Shown: in pieces, positions 60,970 to 64,000 of the stretch
Numbering within the stretch: the first letter of the stretch is position 1
Layout of the letters: every line of letters begins with the position of its first letter
NCBI GenBank assembly: GCA_944470555.2
Contig: OX104134.1
Location: 10,333,248 to 10,397,247 of the forward strand
DNA: 64,000 nucleotides
Direction of reading: 5' to 3'
DNA from: Heterobilharzia americana
Taxonomy: Eukaryota > Platyhelminthes > Trematoda > Strigeidida > Schistosomatidae
Position numbers and translations under genes: made by a program
Notes under the pieces: model-generated
What the model saw: only the letters and a program-made list of their open reading frames with translations
Told to the model about the DNA's origin: nothing
The model's database searches: none

Positions 60970-62117
60970 TGAAAAATTAGTTTATCTTCAGGCTTGCTGA
61001 GAAGGCTGTTTGCTTTCATTATAGGCCTTAGCATGCAAAAGTGGTTTGAAGACTATATAGATGATATAAGTCAAAAAGTGAGAGTGAACGGAGTAGTCCA
61101 TGAACGGAAACTTGTTACTAGCCAAGTTGTTCAGTCCATCACAGTTGAACATCTCTTCTTTCACCCTTATGTTGACTGATTACCGATACCGAGGTCATCA
61201 TCTCTGATATTTGCAGATGGTTATGAAGTTTGAAGAATTCGTCATGATATTGATGATTGGTTAGGACTTCAGACTGACCTACATGAATTGATCAGATGTT
61301 CTAGTCGATGGAGTCTGGAAACCGAGTGCAGTAGTGCACACTGGCCAACAACTGAAAGAAAACTATGTTATATTGTATTATTATGACGAGGTTGTAGCTG
61401 AAGAAGATATGTTTGAGATATATCCTGCTTGTACAAAACCTTATCATGATAGGGATTCACAAGTGAGCAGTCTTCTCCTTAGGAAAGAAGCAGATGTTCT
61501 AGAATTAATACAAAATTGGTACCAAGTTAGTAATGGGACATTCTTGCATTTCCCACGAAAAGTGATTAGACAGTTTAAAATTTTTCCCACTACCATAGAG
61601 TAGGAAAAGATCTTATCGTATTTTTGTGCATCTAATCTTGAATAACAAATTGAATATTAATCTTTCTAATGTCGTACTCCTTTCGAAGCTGAATATCTCA
61701 GAGGAGATTACGACGAGGTTAAAAAGTCGTGACTGAATAAACTATGATTAGAACTCAGTTTCTTTTGCGGGGGAGTACTTGGTGTTGGAACTACAAGTAG
61801 CAGCTCCATCGATAGACACATTCAAGGAGAAAATGGATCTAAACAGAAATACCTACAACAAAGATTATGAAGGATGGTTTGCCTACCAGGTTTCACATTG
61901 GGAATTGAAGGGTTGGTTGTGTTATTATACTAAAGCTGTTATCTTACTAGACAACAGATATATAATCCCTAGCTCACTAAACGACTTGAGAAACATGACT
62001 GACTGTGTAATCGAAACTAGATCAACAATCACAAATGCTACCTGCTCACCTTTCGGTATGATTTTCTATGATGAAGGAGATGACACTTTTGATTTCGATC
62101 AAGGAAAAGCTAGCTGA
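60970..62117 (+). mobile_element. CR1-like non-LTR retrotransposon remnant (RT to 3' end)
   Basis: MQKWFEDYIDDISQKVRVNG, then VTSQVVQSITVEHLFFHPYVD, SLIFADGYEV and LQTDLHELIRCSSRWSLE (60,994-61,325) match in order the CR1/Jockey-type palm region: WFEDYL..R.Q.VRVNG, VTSGVPQGSVL, the FADD box (here FADG, catalytically dead) and L..DL..L..WS..W.L. Further frames at 61,334-61,603 and 61,779-62,117 continue to an APSIDTFKEKMD block, the usual C-terminal end of such ORFs. The residues after that (61,880-62,117) are unrecognised. It lies antisense to the glutamate receptor gene. Confidence 0.7.
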
Positions 62118-62710
62118 ATTGTCTAAATACACTATGAGTATAAAATTATACCCTCAGTTATTGACTTGGTCTTCTGTAAGCCAATAATTTTGAAAATCTA
62201 TGTCTCATCTTCATGTCATTAAGTGTTTTATTGTCACTTCAATAAAAAAGGGAAGCTGATAAATTTCTGTCAGATTATCTGATTGATTATGGATAGCTAT
62301 GTTGCTCAAACCTAAGAATTTGAACATGGTGTACAATCATTCGACTTAATTTCAGTTTTCACGAAATGAAAGCTGTTTCCTGCTTTTACAGCGAATGAAA
62401 TTTATGGAGAGTTAACTTCTGGGAGGCATATAAAGCCGGAAACAACTTCACTAAGCACCTGCATTGAAAGTCTAGACCGAACCACTTGGAATGAGATATA
62501 CCTCTCAAAATCACACGCCAAGCAGATGATAAGAACAATTACTTGACGTCAAAACCACTTGGAAAGATGCATTTAGCAAAAATGTATATTACCTTCAGTC
62601 TACATTATATTTCGTCACACGTTTCTCAAGTATCATTATTCTTTTTCCAATTAATGGGACTTGAAAATTGAAATATGATTCATAACACTAACTTCACAAC
62701 AAATCACGCC
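62118..62710. other. Noncoding sequence
   Basis: Nothing recognised. Confidence 0.4.
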
Positions 62711-64000
62711 TGGCTAACTAGTTCCCTAGTTACTAGCCAGTCCTAAGCCCGGATAAAGAGGAAACGTTAAGCAAAGGGCTAGCAACCCTACGCACCAAAA
62801 CCAACCTAACCGCTAAAGAAAAGTCGAAGTATAAAGAATATATAAGACACAAAACTAAACTTATTCCTCGATGGAATCTCAGAGGCTAAATGACGCCAGT
62901 TGGTGAAAGTCTTCGGGAAGCCAATCGGCCGATGTGTCTTCTCTCCCTCTCTCTCTCTCTCTCTCTCTCGATGAAAGCGAAAGTACGGATGGGGACATGG
63001 AATGTCCGCACCATGTGTGAACCTAACAAGGCTACCCACATTGCCAAAAAGATGAGAAGGTATAGCATAGGAGTGCTTGGAATCTGCTAAAGTAGATGGA
63101 ATGGAAGTGGACTCTCCAAACTGTCAACTGGATAGTCAATAATCCACTCCGATATTGTCACCCAGACGACAACCACGAGCACAGCACACTGAGTTTTTGA
63201 GTGGCCATCATGATATCCACTTGAAGAGCATCGAAGGCTCGCTTCCATGCAGTGGGAACCAATCTCCTCCTCCAGCACCAGGATCATGACAGCAAGATTC
63301 AACTCACAATCACACAATGCTACACTGCGCTACGCACCTACAAATAATGCAGATGAAGAGAAGAAGAAGGAATTCTACAGACAACTACAATCAGTACTCG
63401 ACAAGATCTCACCCCAGATGGCGACATCAAAACTCATTCTGTTGGGTGGGGTGACATGAATGCCGAACTGGGAGCAGAAAACACAGAAAGAGAACAGAAC
63501 TGATCATGGGTCGGGAAGCACTCGATGAGTTGATGAATGAGAATGGAGAACTGTTTGCAAACTTCTGCGTATTGAACAATCTAGTGATTGGAGGCGAGGC
63601 AGTGTGTGCAAACACAAGGATATCCATTCACAAGGCAGCGACATGGACTTCATTAGACATCAGGACACACTAAAAATCAGATCGAATTCATCTCAATGTG
63701 AAGAAGGTGGGGAGGCAGCCAGCCAACTGGACACAAGATCAGATGAAGAAGGGGAGCAGATGTGGGTTCAGACTACTCACCATCTAGTGCAGGGAACCCA
63801 CCTTCGAATTCAAGTTGAAAGCCTTCACAGAAGTTGGTGATAGACCACAGTTGAAGTTGAACACGCAGAACAGAAAGTGAACTGCAGGACGAAACTACAA
63901 AGGACATCTTCATGTTAGCTGGTCATCAGAACGAAATGGGAGGCATTGAGCAGAATCCGTGAAGGAAGCCTGTGTGGAAGAGCACTGGAACCCTTTGAAA
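62711..64000 (+). mobile_element. RTE-clade (SR2-like) retrotransposon, second copy, runs off window
   Basis: The 5' leader matches the 4-kb copy. The ORF start at 62,971 reads MKAKVRMGTWNVRTMCEPNK, the RTE endonuclease N-terminus (G.WNVRT). It reaches a stop at 63,090 after IGVLGIC. Later pieces in other frames carry the same endonuclease blocks (63,340-63,860). A (CT)n run at 62,942-62,970, just before the ATG, is expanded relative to copy 1. Frameshifts make it defective. The RT lies beyond the window. Confidence 0.9.

Noticed and set aside
1..64000. CRISPR arrays, operons, bacterial insertion sequences or LTR retrotransposons
   Set aside because: No regularly spaced short direct repeats, no ribosome-binding-site-led gene strings, and no long direct terminal repeats with integrase or protease motifs were seen. 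The repeats are of eukaryotic non-LTR, PLE and SINE type.

Overview
This is a eukaryotic, AT-rich window from a flatworm, almost certainly a blood fluke (Schistosoma or a close relative). Four observations support that: numerous copies of a Smα-type repeat carrying a hammerhead ribozyme; two copies of an RTE-clade (SR2-like) non-LTR retrotransposon; several decayed Penelope-like elements (PLEs); and a gene made of short, widely spaced exons. There are no prokaryotic signals. Nearly every long open frame is either retroelement debris or a chance frame.

Layout. 1-4 kb: intergenic sequence with one decayed hammerhead repeat, tRNA-like SINE traces and a 37-base N gap. 4.0-7.4 kb: a near full-length, mutated RTE element. 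7.4-15.8 kb: mostly AT-rich sequence with a (TA)n array, a tRNA-like SINE and a PLE 3' scrap. 15.8-17.2 kb: a PLE 3' end arranged as a nearly perfect 498-bp palindrome. 17-24 kb: noncoding, with SINEs and hammerhead-repeat fragments. 24.5-27.6 kb: a candidate gene on the + strand for a small secreted Cys-containing protein, with a possible four-exon form; a 98-bp-arm foldback element lies inside it. 28.0-30.4 kb: two virtually identical hammerhead repeats in inverted orientation, 1.64 kb apart. 30-38 kb: noncoding, with a SINE palindrome and a chimeric hammerhead repeat. 38.1-46.1 kb: a cluster of retroelement remnants (three PLEs and one non-LTR RT element). 46.7-48.1 kb and 54.3-54.8 kb: more hammerhead repeats.

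The only recognisable conserved host gene is an ionotropic glutamate receptor on the - strand. Two exons of its extracellular amino-terminal domain are present (60,446-60,610 and 52,504-52,755). They join in phase across a 7.7-kb intron. The intron holds SINEs, hammerhead repeats and a roughly 1-kb inverted repeat. I could not locate its first exon or the ligand-binding and channel exons. 61-62 kb holds a CR1-like remnant, and a second RTE copy begins at 62.7 kb and runs off the window.

The best candidates for something undescribed are the small secreted-protein gene at 24.5 kb and the recurrent minus-unit / minus-tail / plus-unit architecture of the hammerhead repeats. That architecture resembles the tandem, RNA-circle-linked organisation known for hammerhead retrozymes. 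All calls were made by eye from sequence; no database search was run.
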